From assembly GCF_019645815.1 (NCBI RefSeq), contig NZ_CP080997.1, positions 2,484,880-2,548,879 on the forward strand: a stretch of 64,000 nt of DNA. Reading direction: 5' to 3'. The stretch comes from Mycolicibacter heraklionensis. GTDB lineage: Bacteria; Actinomycetota; Actinomycetes; Mycobacteriales; Mycobacteriaceae. This document shows positions 8,800-17,673 of this stretch, in pieces. A model generated the notes under the pieces. That model saw nothing but the letters and a program-made list of their open reading frames with translations, had not been told where the DNA came from and made no database searches. The position numbers and the translations under genes were made by a program. Position 1 is the first letter of the stretch, and every line of letters starts with the position of its first letter.

Positions 8800-9351
8800 C
8801 TAGGAGTGACGAATCAACTGCGACCACACTCCACGAAGCGATTCGACAATCTCAGGCGACTCATCGGGCTGCGATCCGTTGAGGCCCTTGGCCGGGATCG
8901 AGAGTTCGATATCGTCGGGCACCTGAGCGCCGGCGATCGCGAGTGACTTGCGGGCATCGGCGTGGGCCCACGCCCCGCCGTACCTACCCAGAGCGCAACC
9001 GATAACCGCTGCCGGCTTGCCTTTCAACGCGCTGTTGCCGTACGGACGCGAGAGCCAGTCGATTGCGTTCTTCAATACGCCGGGCAGGCCTCCGTTGTAT
9101 TCGGGAGTGACCACTAACAGGGCGTCGCAGCTGGCCGTCTCGAAGCGAAGCGCTTCGGCCGCGGCGTCCGCTGGAGCAACATCGATGTCTTCGTTGTAGT
9201 GCGGCAACTCGCCGAGACGGTCGAACAGAATCGGCTCGATCTGAGCGGGTGCGTGAGCGATGGCCGTTGCAGCCAGCTGACGATTGAGTGACCCGGATCG
9301 CAAACTGCCCACGAGGACGAGAACACGGATGGTGGTAAGCGATTGGGGCAT
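8800..9351 (-). CDS. NAD(P)H-dependent FMN reductase
   Basis: 183 residues of the flavodoxin-like FMN_red family. The phosphate loop VLVGSLRSGSLNRQLA is at the N-terminus, VVTPEYNGGLPGVLKNAIDW is the flavin-isoalloxazine region, and GRYGGAWAHADARKSL is a dimer segment. Such enzymes reduce FMN with NADPH or NADH. DszA and DszC both need free FMNH2, so this gene, 0.7 kb from dszA and in the same orientation, is a good candidate supplier. It is not of the IGTS8 DszD sequence type, so I give no symbol. It is flanked by two copies of an 18-bp palindrome. Confidence 0.88.
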   Translation of the reverse strand: MPQSLTTIRVLVLVGSLRSGSLNRQLAATAIAHAPAQIEPILFDRLGELPHYNEDIDVAPADAAAEALRFETASCDALLVVTPEYNGGLPGVLKNAIDWLSRPYGNSALKGKPAAVIGCALGRYGGAWAHADARKSLAIAGAQVPDDIELSIPAKGLNGSQPDESPEIVESLRGVWSQLIRHS

Positions 9352-9496
9352 GGATAGCTGCGCATTCCGGGATAGGCGTCGCCGCCGCGGGCGTGGGTCT
9401 CGCTGATTGATGCTAGTTGGCGGTTGCTGCGTTCCGGCGGGGCCCCACCACGGCAGGTATCACTACCCTCCCCGCTCTCCCGCTGCGCCTGAATAG

Positions 9497-9514
9497 ATAC
9501 GTCACAGTGACGAA
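9497..9514. promoter_or_regulatory. Palindromic 18-bp repeat, copy 2 (candidate operator)
   Basis: Exact second copy of the sequence at 8738-8755, palindrome core 9500-9512. It lies about 150 bp upstream of the flavin reductase start, where an operator or activator site could act. Confidence 0.5.
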
Positions 9515-9611
9515 TCGCCATGCGGGGACACTGACCGACTGGATCACGCCAAAACAGTTACAGCAGAAGATAATTGACAGCTTCTGGCTGAGGCGCGCCG
9601 GCTGCGGCAAC

Positions 9612-10146
9612 ATGGAGTCCGGACCGCTGGCTCGACGAGGACTGCCCTGTCGATCACTACCCCATCGCCTCGGGCAACCATGCCGGCGAAGCCAGTGCGC
9701 AGCGGTTTGCCGAAACCGGCGGTGATGCAGTCACTTTGCGGTTCGGCCTGTTCTACGGCCCGGGCGCGGCGCATAGCGAACAGATCATGGATAGGGCCCG
9801 GCACCACGTGGTGTTCCAGGCCGGCCGCCGTGACTCCTGCATGTCGTCGATCCATCTCACCGACGCTGCCAGCACTGACCTGCCCCGCCGGAACCTATAA
9901 CGTCGTCAACGACGACCCTGTCACCAAGTCCCAGAACGCCAAGGCGCTGGCGGCGGCTGCCGGTGTCACGCCATGGATCACCGGGCCGGGTCGGTTGGCC
10001 CTGCTGCTCGGTGATCGCACCACATCGATGACCAGATCACTGCGTGTCAGCACGCACACTTTCGCAAGGCCACAGGATGGGCGCCTCGCTATCGAAGTGT
10101 GCGAGAAGGCTATCGAGCCATGGCGGCCATTGCCGGTGGCAGATGA
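9612..10146 (+). pseudogene. Decayed NAD-dependent epimerase/dehydratase (C-terminal remnant)
   Basis: Translated in pieces, the stretch gives the C-terminal half of an extended-SDR epimerase: DEDCPVDHYPIASGNHAGEA, then DAVTLRFGLFYGPGA, then PAGTYNVVNDDPVTKSQ, ITGPGRLALLLGDRTTS and FRKATGWAPRYRSVREGY. The pieces lie in different frames, with breaks near 9885 and near 10060, and the NAD-binding N-terminal half is missing. No usable start codon is present. It is a clear relic rather than a gene, and one of several signs of decay around the dsz region. Confidence 0.75.
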
Positions 10147-10167
10147 CCGCCAGGTCCAGTGTCGACC

Positions 10168-10404
10168 CTAGCCGGGCGGTGGCGGCGTTACAGGCTGGCA
10201 CGCATTGACGGCCGGATTCCACCAGCTGCCCGGACCGCAATTCGGCGGTGCGGTGGGCTGGCACGCGTTGGCTCCCGGATTCCACCAGTTGCCCGGACCG
10301 CAGTCAGGCGGCTGAGCCGAGGCCACCGCGGGCTCTACCGTTGTCACATACGCCACAGGCGCTAACGCCACAGCCGCGGCGAATGCCACGCGAAGAACGA
10401 ACAT
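10168..10404 (-). CDS. Small secreted protein with two Cys-Trp repeats
   Basis: 78 residues. A signal peptide (residues 1 to about 30, ending AVASAQ) precedes two near-identical 17-residue units, DCGPGNWWNPGANACQP and NCGPGSWWNPAVNACQP, and then a Pro-rich end. Each unit has two Cys that could form a disulfide. A strong ribosome-binding site (AAGGAGG) lies about 7 bases before the ATG. Similar short Cys/Pro/Trp exported proteins occur in mycobacteria, but I know no function. It stands alone between the epimerase relic and the kinase gene. Confidence 0.75.
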   Translation of the reverse strand: MFVLRVAFAAAVALAPVAYVTTVEPAVASAQPPDCGPGNWWNPGANACQPTAPPNCGPGSWWNPAVNACQPVTPPPPG

Positions 10405-10571
10405 AGTGAGACCTCCTTCGGAAGTGCCTAGACCCCCACTTTGGGCGTCGATCTAGTAGCACTACCCCCTGCGGCCGCCTCGCAATCACGAGCGCTTCTG
10501 TGGGCCATGTGTAAGGACGTCATGGTGGCGAAACAGTGCGAAAGTACGTACAGTAGACAGCAATTCGAGAG

Positions 10572-12602
10572 TCAGCCGAATAGCGCCGGATCGGCGACAA
10601 TGACTCTCGCCGGGATCTCTCCGCTATGCACTGCAGTAATAGGGATCTCGAACCATGATCCGCGACCGCCGCATTCGTTCGAAGTAATCCTGTACTTGTA
10701 TGTCCCGCTAAGGGTGCCATCTGGTAGCGGTTCCAGCGTCAAGGAATCTTCTACTGTCTGCTCGCGGGAGCTGTCGAAGGCGCATGGGACACGGGTTGGT
10801 GTTGCCGCCTGGTCCCAGTGGCCATCAACGAATCGCAGAACACTGGCGCGCCCCGCGGCTTCGGTGGGGTTCGCAGGGTCGAGTTTGGCTCCGGTAGCCA
10901 CACATCCGGACGCTGTGCATTGTGATCGATACGCCCACCATCTTCGGTCCACGCCGCTACTGAAACTGAAAGTCCCATCTGAACGGGCATGCTCGACATC
11001 GAAAACCAATTGATACGAACCCGCCAAAACGGGGCCCGGAACAGTCGCAGGTTTGGCTGGCAGCTCATCGATTACCGGATCTGCAATGGTGATCTCAGGC
11101 GGGTTGTCACCGACTCGCTCCGCGGTGAACGGAGTTTGGTAAACCATGCCTTGCCGCTCACACTCACCGGTAACAGCGGTCATGGTTGAGACGCCCTGGA
11201 ACGATCCGTCAGATCGGGGTTGCAACCGCCAAGCCGTCACGCTCGTATCTTGCCCGTTTTGAATCGTGCCGTCCTGCCCGATCGAACACTCGGAAATATC
11301 TTGGCGATGCCGCTTCGGGAGCTCGGTCCAGTTGTCATCGGCAAACTGAAGGTGCACGGCATTGCCCTTCTCGTTGAGCCGACCGTGGTCCCCGGGATCC
11401 AATTGCAGCCCGATGGCGAAGCAGGTGGATTGGTTGCAGCCAGTCCGCATGGCCCACCACTGCTCGGAGTCGTCGTCCGGCGTGGGTTTGGGCGCACCCA
11501 TGAGGGTTGACTGCGCAGGCTGGTATTGAAGGCGAAATACTCCGTTGAGCGGCGCCGTCGGGGTGATCGGCTGAGGTCCAGCGGCGTGGGTAGTGGCGTG
11601 GTTTCGGATATAGACCCCCATGGCCACCACAGTGGCGATCAGGACGGTTGCCACGGACAAGATTGCGACGCTGCGTCTCCGGACACGTGGCCGACGGTTC
11701 TCCTGGGTTTGAATTTCCGCGGGGGTAGCTGTGACCTGGCGTCGCACGGTCGAACGGCCAGCATCGTTCTCGGCCTGGCTCAGTGCGGATGCGAACTCCG
11801 CACACGTGGCGAACCGATCCGAGGGTGCCTTGGACAGCGCTTTCCCGAGCACCTCGTCAAGAGCAGCCAATTCCGGGCGTCGCGCACTCACCTGCGGCGG
11901 TGTCGCGGTGAGGTGCTGTCCGATCACGGCCGCCGGGTTTGAGTTGCTGTACGGCGCTGAGCCGGTCAGCAGGTGATATGTGGTCGCCGCCAAGGCGTAC
12001 TGGTCAGCCCGCCCGTCGAGGCTCTGCCCCATCAGCTGTTCTGGTGCAGCGTAGGCAACAGTCCCGACCGTCAGATTCGTTGCCGTGAGTCCAGCAGAGT
12101 CAACAATCTCCCGGGCTATTCCGAAGTCAGACAGGGCGATACGAGGCGGGCCGGAGGACGCGGTTTCGATCAAGATGTTTCCCGGCTTGACGTCGCGGTG
12201 CAGCAGGCCGCGTTGGTGCGCGTAGTCCAAGGCGTCGGCGATCGCCGAGACGATGGTTGTCACCTCGGTTACTGGCATGCCAGCTGGGTGCCTGGTACGT
12301 ATCAATTGGCTGGCGTCGCAGCCGTCGACGTAGTCCATGGCGATCCACAGTCGGCCATCGAACTCGCCGCGATCGTGAACACCGACGATGTGCGGGTGCC
12401 AAAGGCCTGCGGCAATATCGGCTTCGCGAACGAACCGATCCCGAAACTCGTGATTGCCGGTAAACGCTTCGGGCAAGATCTTCAGGGCGTCACGCCGGGG
12501 TAAGCGTGGATGTTCTGCGAGATATATCTCGCCCATCCCGCCTGCGCCAATACTTCTGACGATGGTGTAACCAGCGAATTCTGTACCGGCCAGCAGCGCC
12601 AT
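10572..12602 (-). CDS. Receptor-type Ser/Thr protein kinase (Pkn family)
   Basis: 676 residues from the ATG at 12602. Residues 11-270 form the kinase domain: glycine loop GAGGMGEIY, catalytic Lys41 (ALKIL), HRDVKPGN with Asp137, and DFG at 159-161. A basic juxtamembrane stretch leads to one membrane segment (311-332). The outer part (333-676) is a duplicated domain of about 150 residues; both copies hold a WWA-x-R-x2-C-x3-C-x-A-x-G-x3-DP pattern ([17 protein letters not shown] and [17 protein letters not shown]). The layout is that of mycobacterial PknF/PknH-like sensors. The ligand is unknown. The open frame extends to 12761, but the [12 protein letters not shown] start fits relatives. Confidence 0.9.
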   Translation of the reverse strand: MALLAGTEFAGYTIVRSIGAGGMGEIYLAEHPRLPRRDALKILPEAFTGNHEFRDRFVREADIAAGLWHPHIVGVHDRGEFDGRLWIAMDYVDGCDASQLIRTRHPAGMPVTEVTTIVSAIADALDYAHQRGLLHRDVKPGNILIETASSGPPRIALSDFGIAREIVDSAGLTATNLTVGTVAYAAPEQLMGQSLDGRADQYALAATTYHLLTGSAPYSNSNPAAVIGQHLTATPPQVSARRPELAALDEVLGKALSKAPSDRFATCAEFASALSQAENDAGRSTVRRQVTATPAEIQTQENRRPRVRRRSVAILSVATVLIATVVAMGVYIRNHATTHAAGPQPITPTAPLNGVFRLQYQPAQSTLMGAPKPTPDDDSEQWWAMRTGCNQSTCFAIGLQLDPGDHGRLNEKGNAVHLQFADDNWTELPKRHRQDISECSIGQDGTIQNGQDTSVTAWRLQPRSDGSFQGVSTMTAVTGECERQGMVYQTPFTAERVGDNPPEITIADPVIDELPAKPATVPGPVLAGSYQLVFDVEHARSDGTFSFSSGVDRRWWAYRSQCTASGCVATGAKLDPANPTEAAGRASVLRFVDGHWDQAATPTRVPCAFDSSREQTVEDSLTLEPLPDGTLSGTYKYRITSNECGGRGSWFEIPITAVHSGEIPARVIVADPALFG

Positions 12603-12829
12603 GTTGTTTCGTCCTAACGAGAAGGGGCCCAGAGCGCAGCGTAGCGGTTCGGTGCACAGCGCTTGGCCGTTGAGCCGACTAGACAGAAGGGCGACGGCAT
12701 TTCGGGCGCAGTTATGTGACATGGCGGCTGAGGCGCCATGTCGGTCATTGGGGGTTACCAAGGTGCGGATAGTCCGATTCTTGTCGGCAGGTCACGCACG
12801 GTCACGACACCCATAGACAAAAGTTGGGC

Positions 12830-13357
12830 TGGCGCGTTCTTCTGGGCGGCCACCGGCGCGGCAACGGGCGCCCCGCCGGCAACGGCTGGAACCGCTCCAC
12901 CAACAATGCCCAGTTCGGCGTCGACTACTTCGACCGGACCGGCACCGCGAGATCGAACATGTTCGACAACCGGCCCACCGAAACGCAGTACTACTACACA
13001 GACAACGACGCCACTGGGGCCCCCCTGCTGGGCGGGAAGGCCTACAAAGTGTCCTTTCCCGCCGGACAAGAGCCGCCGGTCAAGGGATTCTGGTCGTTGA
13101 CGCTGTACAACGACAAGCACTTGTTCCACCCCAACGAGCTGAAACGGTATTCGCTGGGCACCAAGAACCAGAATCTCATGCGCAACTCCGACGGGTCACT
13201 GACGCTGTACGCGGGTGCCAGATCTCCTGGGCCGGAAGACGAGTCGAACTGGCTTCCGGCTCCGAACGGGCCGTTCTCCCTCTACATCCGCGCCTACTGG
13301 GGCGAGCCTGGCATCACCGAGGGCACGTGGAAGCCTCCCGCTGTTGAGGTCCTTTAG
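12830..13357 (+). pseudogene. DUF1214-domain protein, truncated
   Basis: The readable part runs from [20 protein letters not shown] to [11 protein letters not shown]. It includes [38 protein letters not shown] and [14 protein letters not shown], which are hallmarks of the DUF1214 domain usually found after DUF1254. The DUF1254 half and any credible start are absent, and the first 20 codons do not match the family. It is best seen as the 3' remnant of a gene, directly upstream of the cmtR operon and of no evident current role. Confidence 0.65.
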
Positions 13358-13378
13358 CCAAGCCGTCCAATCGTAGGT

Positions 13379-13404
13379 AATAGTACAGCAGGTACTGTAC
13401 TATT
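13379..13404. promoter_or_regulatory. Probable CmtR operator/promoter
   Basis: Perfect inverted repeat: AATAGTACAG (13379-13388), 6-bp spacer, CTGTACTATT (13395-13404), ending 7 bp before the cmtR ATG. It also supplies the only AT-rich promoter-like sequence in the gap. ArsR-family regulators bind such sites and are released by metal, so it should control the three-gene cassette. Confidence 0.8.
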
Positions 13405-13410
13405 CAACAC

Positions 13411-13767
13411 ATGCTGACGTGTGAGATGCGGGAATCGGCCCTTGCGCGGCTGGGCCGAGCGCTGGCTGATCCCACGCGATGCCGAATCCTGGTGGCTCTG
13501 CTGGACGGTGTCGCCTATCCCGGACAGCTGGCATCGCATCTGGGGCTGACCCGGTCGAACGTCTCCAACCATCTGTCGTGTCTGCGCGGTTGTGGTCTGG
13601 TGGTCGCAACGTATGAAGGTCGCCAAGTTCGCTACGGGTTGGCGGACCCGCATCTGGCACGCGCGTTGGGCGAACTGGTCCAGGTGGTTCTGGCGGTCGA
13701 CACCGACGAACCCTGCATCGACGACTGCGTGCCATCCAGGGCGGTCGAGGTAGCGGCTGAAAGATAG
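13411..13767 (+). CDS. cmtR: Cadmium/lead-sensing ArsR-family repressor CmtR
   Basis: 118 residues, almost identical in its first 100 to M. tuberculosis CmtR (Rv1994c). The winged-helix motif is SHLGLTRSNVSNHLSCLRGC. The three metal ligands known for CmtR are all present at the same numbers: Cys57, Cys61 and Cys102 (DTDEPCIDDC). Binding of Cd(II) or Pb(II) releases the protein from its operator. It sits first in a cassette with a DUF1490 gene and ctpG, directly behind a 10-bp-arm palindrome. The C-terminal 15 residues differ from the tuberculosis protein. Confidence 0.96.
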   Translation: MLTCEMRESALARLGRALADPTRCRILVALLDGVAYPGQLASHLGLTRSNVSNHLSCLRGCGLVVATYEGRQVRYGLADPHLARALGELVQVVLAVDTDEPCIDDCVPSRAVEVAAER

Positions 13768-13818
13768 CCAGGCGATCCGAGCTGTCGTGGCAGAAAACAA
13801 CAATGAGGAGATATCGCA

Positions 13819-14100
13819 GTGGTTCCGCAAGCACTTTTGGTCAAAGCGGCCGAAACGGTGGTCACCGGAATAGTCGGGGTGAGCGCCTTTGAATTGCTAC
13901 GCAGAGCGGCGGGAGCGGCTCCGGTTCACCGCGCCGCGGTAACCGCCACGGAGTGGGGGCTGCGTGGCACCCGACGAGCCGAGGTGGCGGCCGAGGCGGC
14001 TCGACTGAGAGTCGCTGATGTGGTCGCAGAAGCGCGCGACCGCCTCGGCGAAGAGGCTCCACTTCCGGTCGCCACCGCTGAAGGCGACGACTGCTGCTGA
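13819..14100 (+). CDS. DUF1490 protein (Rv1993c-like) of the ctpG cassette
   Basis: 93 residues from a GTG start; a GAGGAG site lies about 10 bases upstream. A hydrophobic N-terminal stretch (ETVVTGIVGVSAFELL) is followed by an Ala/Arg/Glu-rich helix and a C-terminal GDDCC pair. This matches the DUF1490 family, which accompanies mycobacterial metal ATPases (Rv1993c between cmtR and ctpG). The terminal Cys-Cys may hand metal to the pump; that is inference. It lies 51 bp after cmtR and 16 bp before ctpG, so all three are likely one transcript. Confidence 0.85.
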   Translation: MVPQALLVKAAETVVTGIVGVSAFELLRRAAGAAPVHRAAVTATEWGLRGTRRAEVAAEAARLRVADVVAEARDRLGEEAPLPVATAEGDDCC

Positions 14101-14116
14101 ACTGAAAGGGCTAAGG

Positions 14117-16411
14117 GTGACCGCAGCCGTCTGCGCCGATCGAGAACATGCACCGACCGTCATCTCTGCTGCTGCCGGCCGAATGCGAATTCAGGCCAGC
14201 AACTTTCGCAATAGCCCCCTGATGGCTGTGGCGATCGAGGACGGGGTGTCTCAAGTGCCCGGGGTGCGTGCGGTGCATGCCTATCCACGCACCGCATCGG
14301 TAGTGATCTGGTATTCGGCCGAGCGATGCGACCGTGCAGCAATACTGTCGGCGATCGCCGCCGCCCAGCGAACCCCGGCAGCATCTGTGGCCGCTCGCGC
14401 CCCGCATTCGACCGAGGGCCGCGAGGGCAGTCTTGGGCAGCGGGTCATTGATTGGAGCGCCCGGGTCCGCTCAGGCTCCGGCAACGAGGCGTCAGATCGG
14501 CGGCTGGGGAACGACGGCTGTTGTGATCACGACGGCAGTGGTCCCGAACCACAGCGCATCTGGGATGTCGTGAAGGTCCGCCGAGCAGCGCTGTCGGGAG
14601 CACTGCTGACGGCTTCGGCGATCAGTGCCTGGGTCCCTCCCCTGGTCCCGATTGCGTTCGGGCTCAAAGTCACCGCGCTGGCAGTGGGGGCCTCGACATT
14701 TGCGCCCTCCAGCCTTCGGCGTCTGGCGCAGGGCCGCATCGGCGTGGGCTCATTGATGACCATCGCCGCGGCCGGGGCGGTCGGACTGGGGCAGGTCGGC
14801 GAGGCCGCGGCGCTGGCGTTCTTGTTCTCGATCAGCGAGGGCTTGGAAGAATACGCGGTGGCTCGCACCCGTCGTGGCCTGCGCGCTCTGCTCTCACTGG
14901 TCCCAGAACAGGCCACCGTCGTGCGCTCTGGCACCGAAACGATCGTGGCTGCAGGCGAACTGCGTGTCGGTGACCTGATGATCGTCAAACCCGGCGAGCG
15001 ACTGGCCACAGACGGCATCATCGTTGCCGGCCGCACCGCGCTCGACATGTCCGCGATCACCGGCGAATCCGTTCCGGTCGAGGCCGGTCGCGGTGACGAG
15101 GTATATGCCGGGTCGATCAACGGCACCGGCGTGTTACAGGTTCAGGTCACCGCGACTGCCGATAACAACTCACTGGCACGCATTGTGCATATCGTGGAGG
15201 CCGAGCAAGCCCGCAAGGGCGCAAGTCAGCGGCTGGCCGACCGCATTGCGCGACCATTGGTGCCCAGCATCATGATTGGTGCAGCGTTGATCGCCGGCGT
15301 AGGCAGCATCCTGGGCAGCCCGGCGGTATGGATTGAGCGCGCACTTGTTGTGCTAGTGGCGGCCTCGCCGTGCGCGCTCGCCATCGCGGTGCCGGTGACG
15401 GTGGTGGCAGCTATCGGCGCGGCAGCCAAGATCGGCGTCCTGATCAAGGGCGGAGCTGCGCTCGAAACCCTCGGCACCGTCGGTGCGATTGCCCTGGACA
15501 AGACGGGAACATTGACAGCGAACCGGCCTACCGTCATCGAAGTTGCCACCGCCAACGGCGCTTCCAGAGGCGACGTGCTCGTGGTGGCCGCTGCACTCGA
15601 AGCGCGCAGTGAGCATCCGCTGGCGGCAGCGATTCTCGCCGCGTCCCAGCCGGGCGGGCCCGTCGCCAGCGACGTGCAGGCGTTCCCTGGGGCCGGGCTG
15701 AGTGGCACTCTGGATGGCCACGCTGTCCGACTGGGTCGGCCCGGTTGGCTCGATCCGGGCGCGCTCGCCGATCAGGTGACACGGATGCAAAAGGGCGGTG
15801 CCACTGCGGTTCTGGTCGAACGTGACAGCCAGCTACTGGGTGCCATCGCCGTGCGCGACGAACTGCGCCCTGAGGCCGCCGAGGCCATCTCCGCGTTACA
15901 CGACGGCGGCTACCGGGTATCGATGCTCACCGGCGACAATCACGCCACTGCCACGGCGCTGGCCGATCAAGCCGGAATTGCGTACGTTTTCGCCGAACTG
16001 CGGCCCGAAGACAAGGCCCGCTTGATCGCACAAATGCGCGCCGACCGCCCCACCGCGATGGTCGGTGACGGCGTCAACGACGCTCCGGCCCTGGCCGCCG
16101 CGGACCTGGGAATCGCGATGGGCGCCATGGGAACCGACGTCGCCATTGAGACCGCCGATGTTGCCCTGATGGGCCAAGACCTCCGCCATCTCCCCTATGC
16201 ACTGCGCCATGCCCGTCGTTCCCGCCAGATCATGCTGCAAAACGTCGGTCTGTCTCTGGGCATCATCACGGTGCTGATGCCGCTAGCAGTCTTCGGGACT
16301 CTCGGGTTGACCGCGGTGGTGTTGGTTCACGAGCTCGCTGAAGTGGTCGTCATTGCCAACGGTGTGCGCGCCGGACGCATGGGTCCCGCCGCGCTGGGCG
16401 CACATCGCTAG
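14117..16411 (+). CDS. ctpG: Metal cation-transporting P-type ATPase CtpG
   Basis: 764 residues from the GTG at 14117 (AAAGGGCTAAGG upstream). Close to M. tuberculosis CtpG (Rv1992c). It has an N-terminal HMA-like region with a CCDHD cluster, the TGES actuator motif, the membrane ion site SPCAL, the phosphorylation motif DKTGTLT, SEHPLAAA, and GDGVNDAPALAAADLG. P1B-type pumps with SPC-type sites export soft metals such as Cd, Pb or Zn. Control by CmtR is expected from the shared operon. Full length with all catalytic motifs present, so probably active. Confidence 0.95.
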   Translation: MTAAVCADREHAPTVISAAAGRMRIQASNFRNSPLMAVAIEDGVSQVPGVRAVHAYPRTASVVIWYSAERCDRAAILSAIAAAQRTPAASVAARAPHSTEGREGSLGQRVIDWSARVRSGSGNEASDRRLGNDGCCDHDGSGPEPQRIWDVVKVRRAALSGALLTASAISAWVPPLVPIAFGLKVTALAVGASTFAPSSLRRLAQGRIGVGSLMTIAAAGAVGLGQVGEAAALAFLFSISEGLEEYAVARTRRGLRALLSLVPEQATVVRSGTETIVAAGELRVGDLMIVKPGERLATDGIIVAGRTALDMSAITGESVPVEAGRGDEVYAGSINGTGVLQVQVTATADNNSLARIVHIVEAEQARKGASQRLADRIARPLVPSIMIGAALIAGVGSILGSPAVWIERALVVLVAASPCALAIAVPVTVVAAIGAAAKIGVLIKGGAALETLGTVGAIALDKTGTLTANRPTVIEVATANGASRGDVLVVAAALEARSEHPLAAAILAASQPGGPVASDVQAFPGAGLSGTLDGHAVRLGRPGWLDPGALADQVTRMQKGGATAVLVERDSQLLGAIAVRDELRPEAAEAISALHDGGYRVSMLTGDNHATATALADQAGIAYVFAELRPEDKARLIAQMRADRPTAMVGDGVNDAPALAAADLGIAMGAMGTDVAIETADVALMGQDLRHLPYALRHARRSRQIMLQNVGLSLGIITVLMPLAVFGTLGLTAVVLVHELAEVVVIANGVRAGRMGPAALGAHR

Positions 16412-17616
16412 GCGGAGCGCACCGCGGCAGGATGGCCGGCGCTGTCCGGCGCGGCATCCACCAGGTCGTGGTGCACCCCGTAGCGCTGCCGCTGTTCGGC
16501 CATCAGCCGCGGGTAGTTGGCCAAGGCGCGTCTGGTCCGCAGTTCGTTCATGCCCGGAATACGCGCCAGCACTTCGTTGACCCAGCCGAAGGCCGGGCCG
16601 ATCACCCGCGGCAGGTATTTGAACGGTGTGTCAGCCACGCCCAGCCGGCTGGCGTTGGCATCACCGAGAAATGCCCGGGTCATGCCGTTGATGATGTTGA
16701 CTCCCACGCGGTGCTTCCAGGAGCCGCCGAACGGAAGCAGCTCGGCGATCTCGCGCGCCAGATAGTCGTGCGTCAACGCGCGGACGAAGTCGCGGTCTCC
16801 GTCGTCGGGCTCCACCGCGGTCAGTGCATACAACTCCGCGATACGGATCTGATCCGCCTCGGTGGCCGGATTCAGTTCGTCGCCAACGCCGTTGAGTCGA
16901 CCGACGTAGCGCCAGAAGTGGTAGATGTCGTCGAGTTCTTCTCGCGTATAGCGGACCCCCAGTTGGTGCATTGCCGCCAGGGCGATCCGACCGAACTCGA
17001 CGATGGTGAACGCCATGTAGCTCTGCGGAATCGGTGCGCCCCACGCCTCACTGTCCCAGTCACCCTCGGCCAGCAGATGGCGCCGGACGAACGCGTGAAT
17101 CATCCGGACCCGCAACGTCGTGGCCAAGCCGGCGCCGCCGCGGCGCAGCCCACCGGGCGTGAGGATCTCCTCCAACCACGCGCCGACCTCGATCGACCGC
17201 ACGGCCGCCTGGCTGGTGTAGCGACCCGTGAGCACCAGCGGCATCCCGGCGACGGAATTCATGGCTCCGGCCGTCAACGAGGCCGCACCCAAGACGATGC
17301 CGTAGGACGCGGTGTGGCGGACGATGTGACCTGCGGCGCGATTCAGACGGTCGTGGTCGAGCCAGTCGGGCTCGTGGTCGATCGCGGCGAACAACGCCCG
17401 CAGCGACTCCGGCGGCGACTCGACAGCGTCGATGCCGTGCTGGATCGCGGTCCGCAGCATGGTCATCCCCGCGCCGCGAGGCAACGTGGCGAAATCAGCG
17501 ACCACGGCGTCGGCCAGCGGATCGGCGATCCGCGTTCCGTCGATCCAGTCGCGGCCGGCCTGGCCGTATCGCGCGACGGCGAGGTCGGCATTGGGAGTGT
17601 TGGGCACATCTGCCAT
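16408..17616 (-). CDS. MpaB-type oxygenase domain protein (DUF2236 family)
   Basis: 402 residues of the family that includes fungal MpaB and bacterial latex-clearing protein, heme b-linked oxygenases that cleave isoprenoid chains. Recognisable parts are RYGQAGRDWIDGTRIADPLA, IVRHTASYGIVLGAASL, RMIHAFVRRHL and IPQSYMAFTIVEFG; the conserved His in these helices are the usual heme-site candidates. No signal peptide or membrane span is evident. It is divergent from a TetR gene with 57 bp between starts, so it is probably that regulator's target. It overlaps the ctpG stop by 4 bp, convergently. Substrate unknown. Confidence 0.85.
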   Translation of the reverse strand: MADVPNTPNADLAVARYGQAGRDWIDGTRIADPLADAVVADFATLPRGAGMTMLRTAIQHGIDAVESPPESLRALFAAIDHEPDWLDHDRLNRAAGHIVRHTASYGIVLGAASLTAGAMNSVAGMPLVLTGRYTSQAAVRSIEVGAWLEEILTPGGLRRGGAGLATTLRVRMIHAFVRRHLLAEGDWDSEAWGAPIPQSYMAFTIVEFGRIALAAMHQLGVRYTREELDDIYHFWRYVGRLNGVGDELNPATEADQIRIAELYALTAVEPDDGDRDFVRALTHDYLAREIAELLPFGGSWKHRVGVNIINGMTRAFLGDANASRLGVADTPFKYLPRVIGPAFGWVNEVLARIPGMNELRTRRALANYPRLMAEQRQRYGVHHDLVDAAPDSAGHPAAVRSA

Positions 17617-17631
17617 ACAAATATGGAAACA

Positions 17632-17644
17632 TGAGAATGTCTCA
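17632..17644. promoter_or_regulatory. Candidate TetR operator between divergent genes
   Basis: TGAGA-ATG-TCTCA, a short perfect palindrome in the 57-bp gap between the MpaB-type oxygenase and TetR genes. It would overlap both promoters. Confidence 0.4.
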
Positions 17645-17673
17645 CTTACTACTCACTTTGATGCGGAGGTGAA

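Noticed and set aside
8800..9351. Naming the flavin reductase dszD
   Set aside because: It belongs to the flavodoxin-like FMN_red family, not the characterised DszD type; only proximity supports the link.
12738..13100. Plus-strand open frame upstream of and overlapping the DUF1214 remnant
   Set aside because: Ala/Thr/Pro-rich shadow of the DUF1214 reading; no family match.
16432..17634. Plus-strand open frame (400 codons) opposite the MpaB-type gene
   Set aside because: Composition typical of a GC shadow; no recognisable domain.
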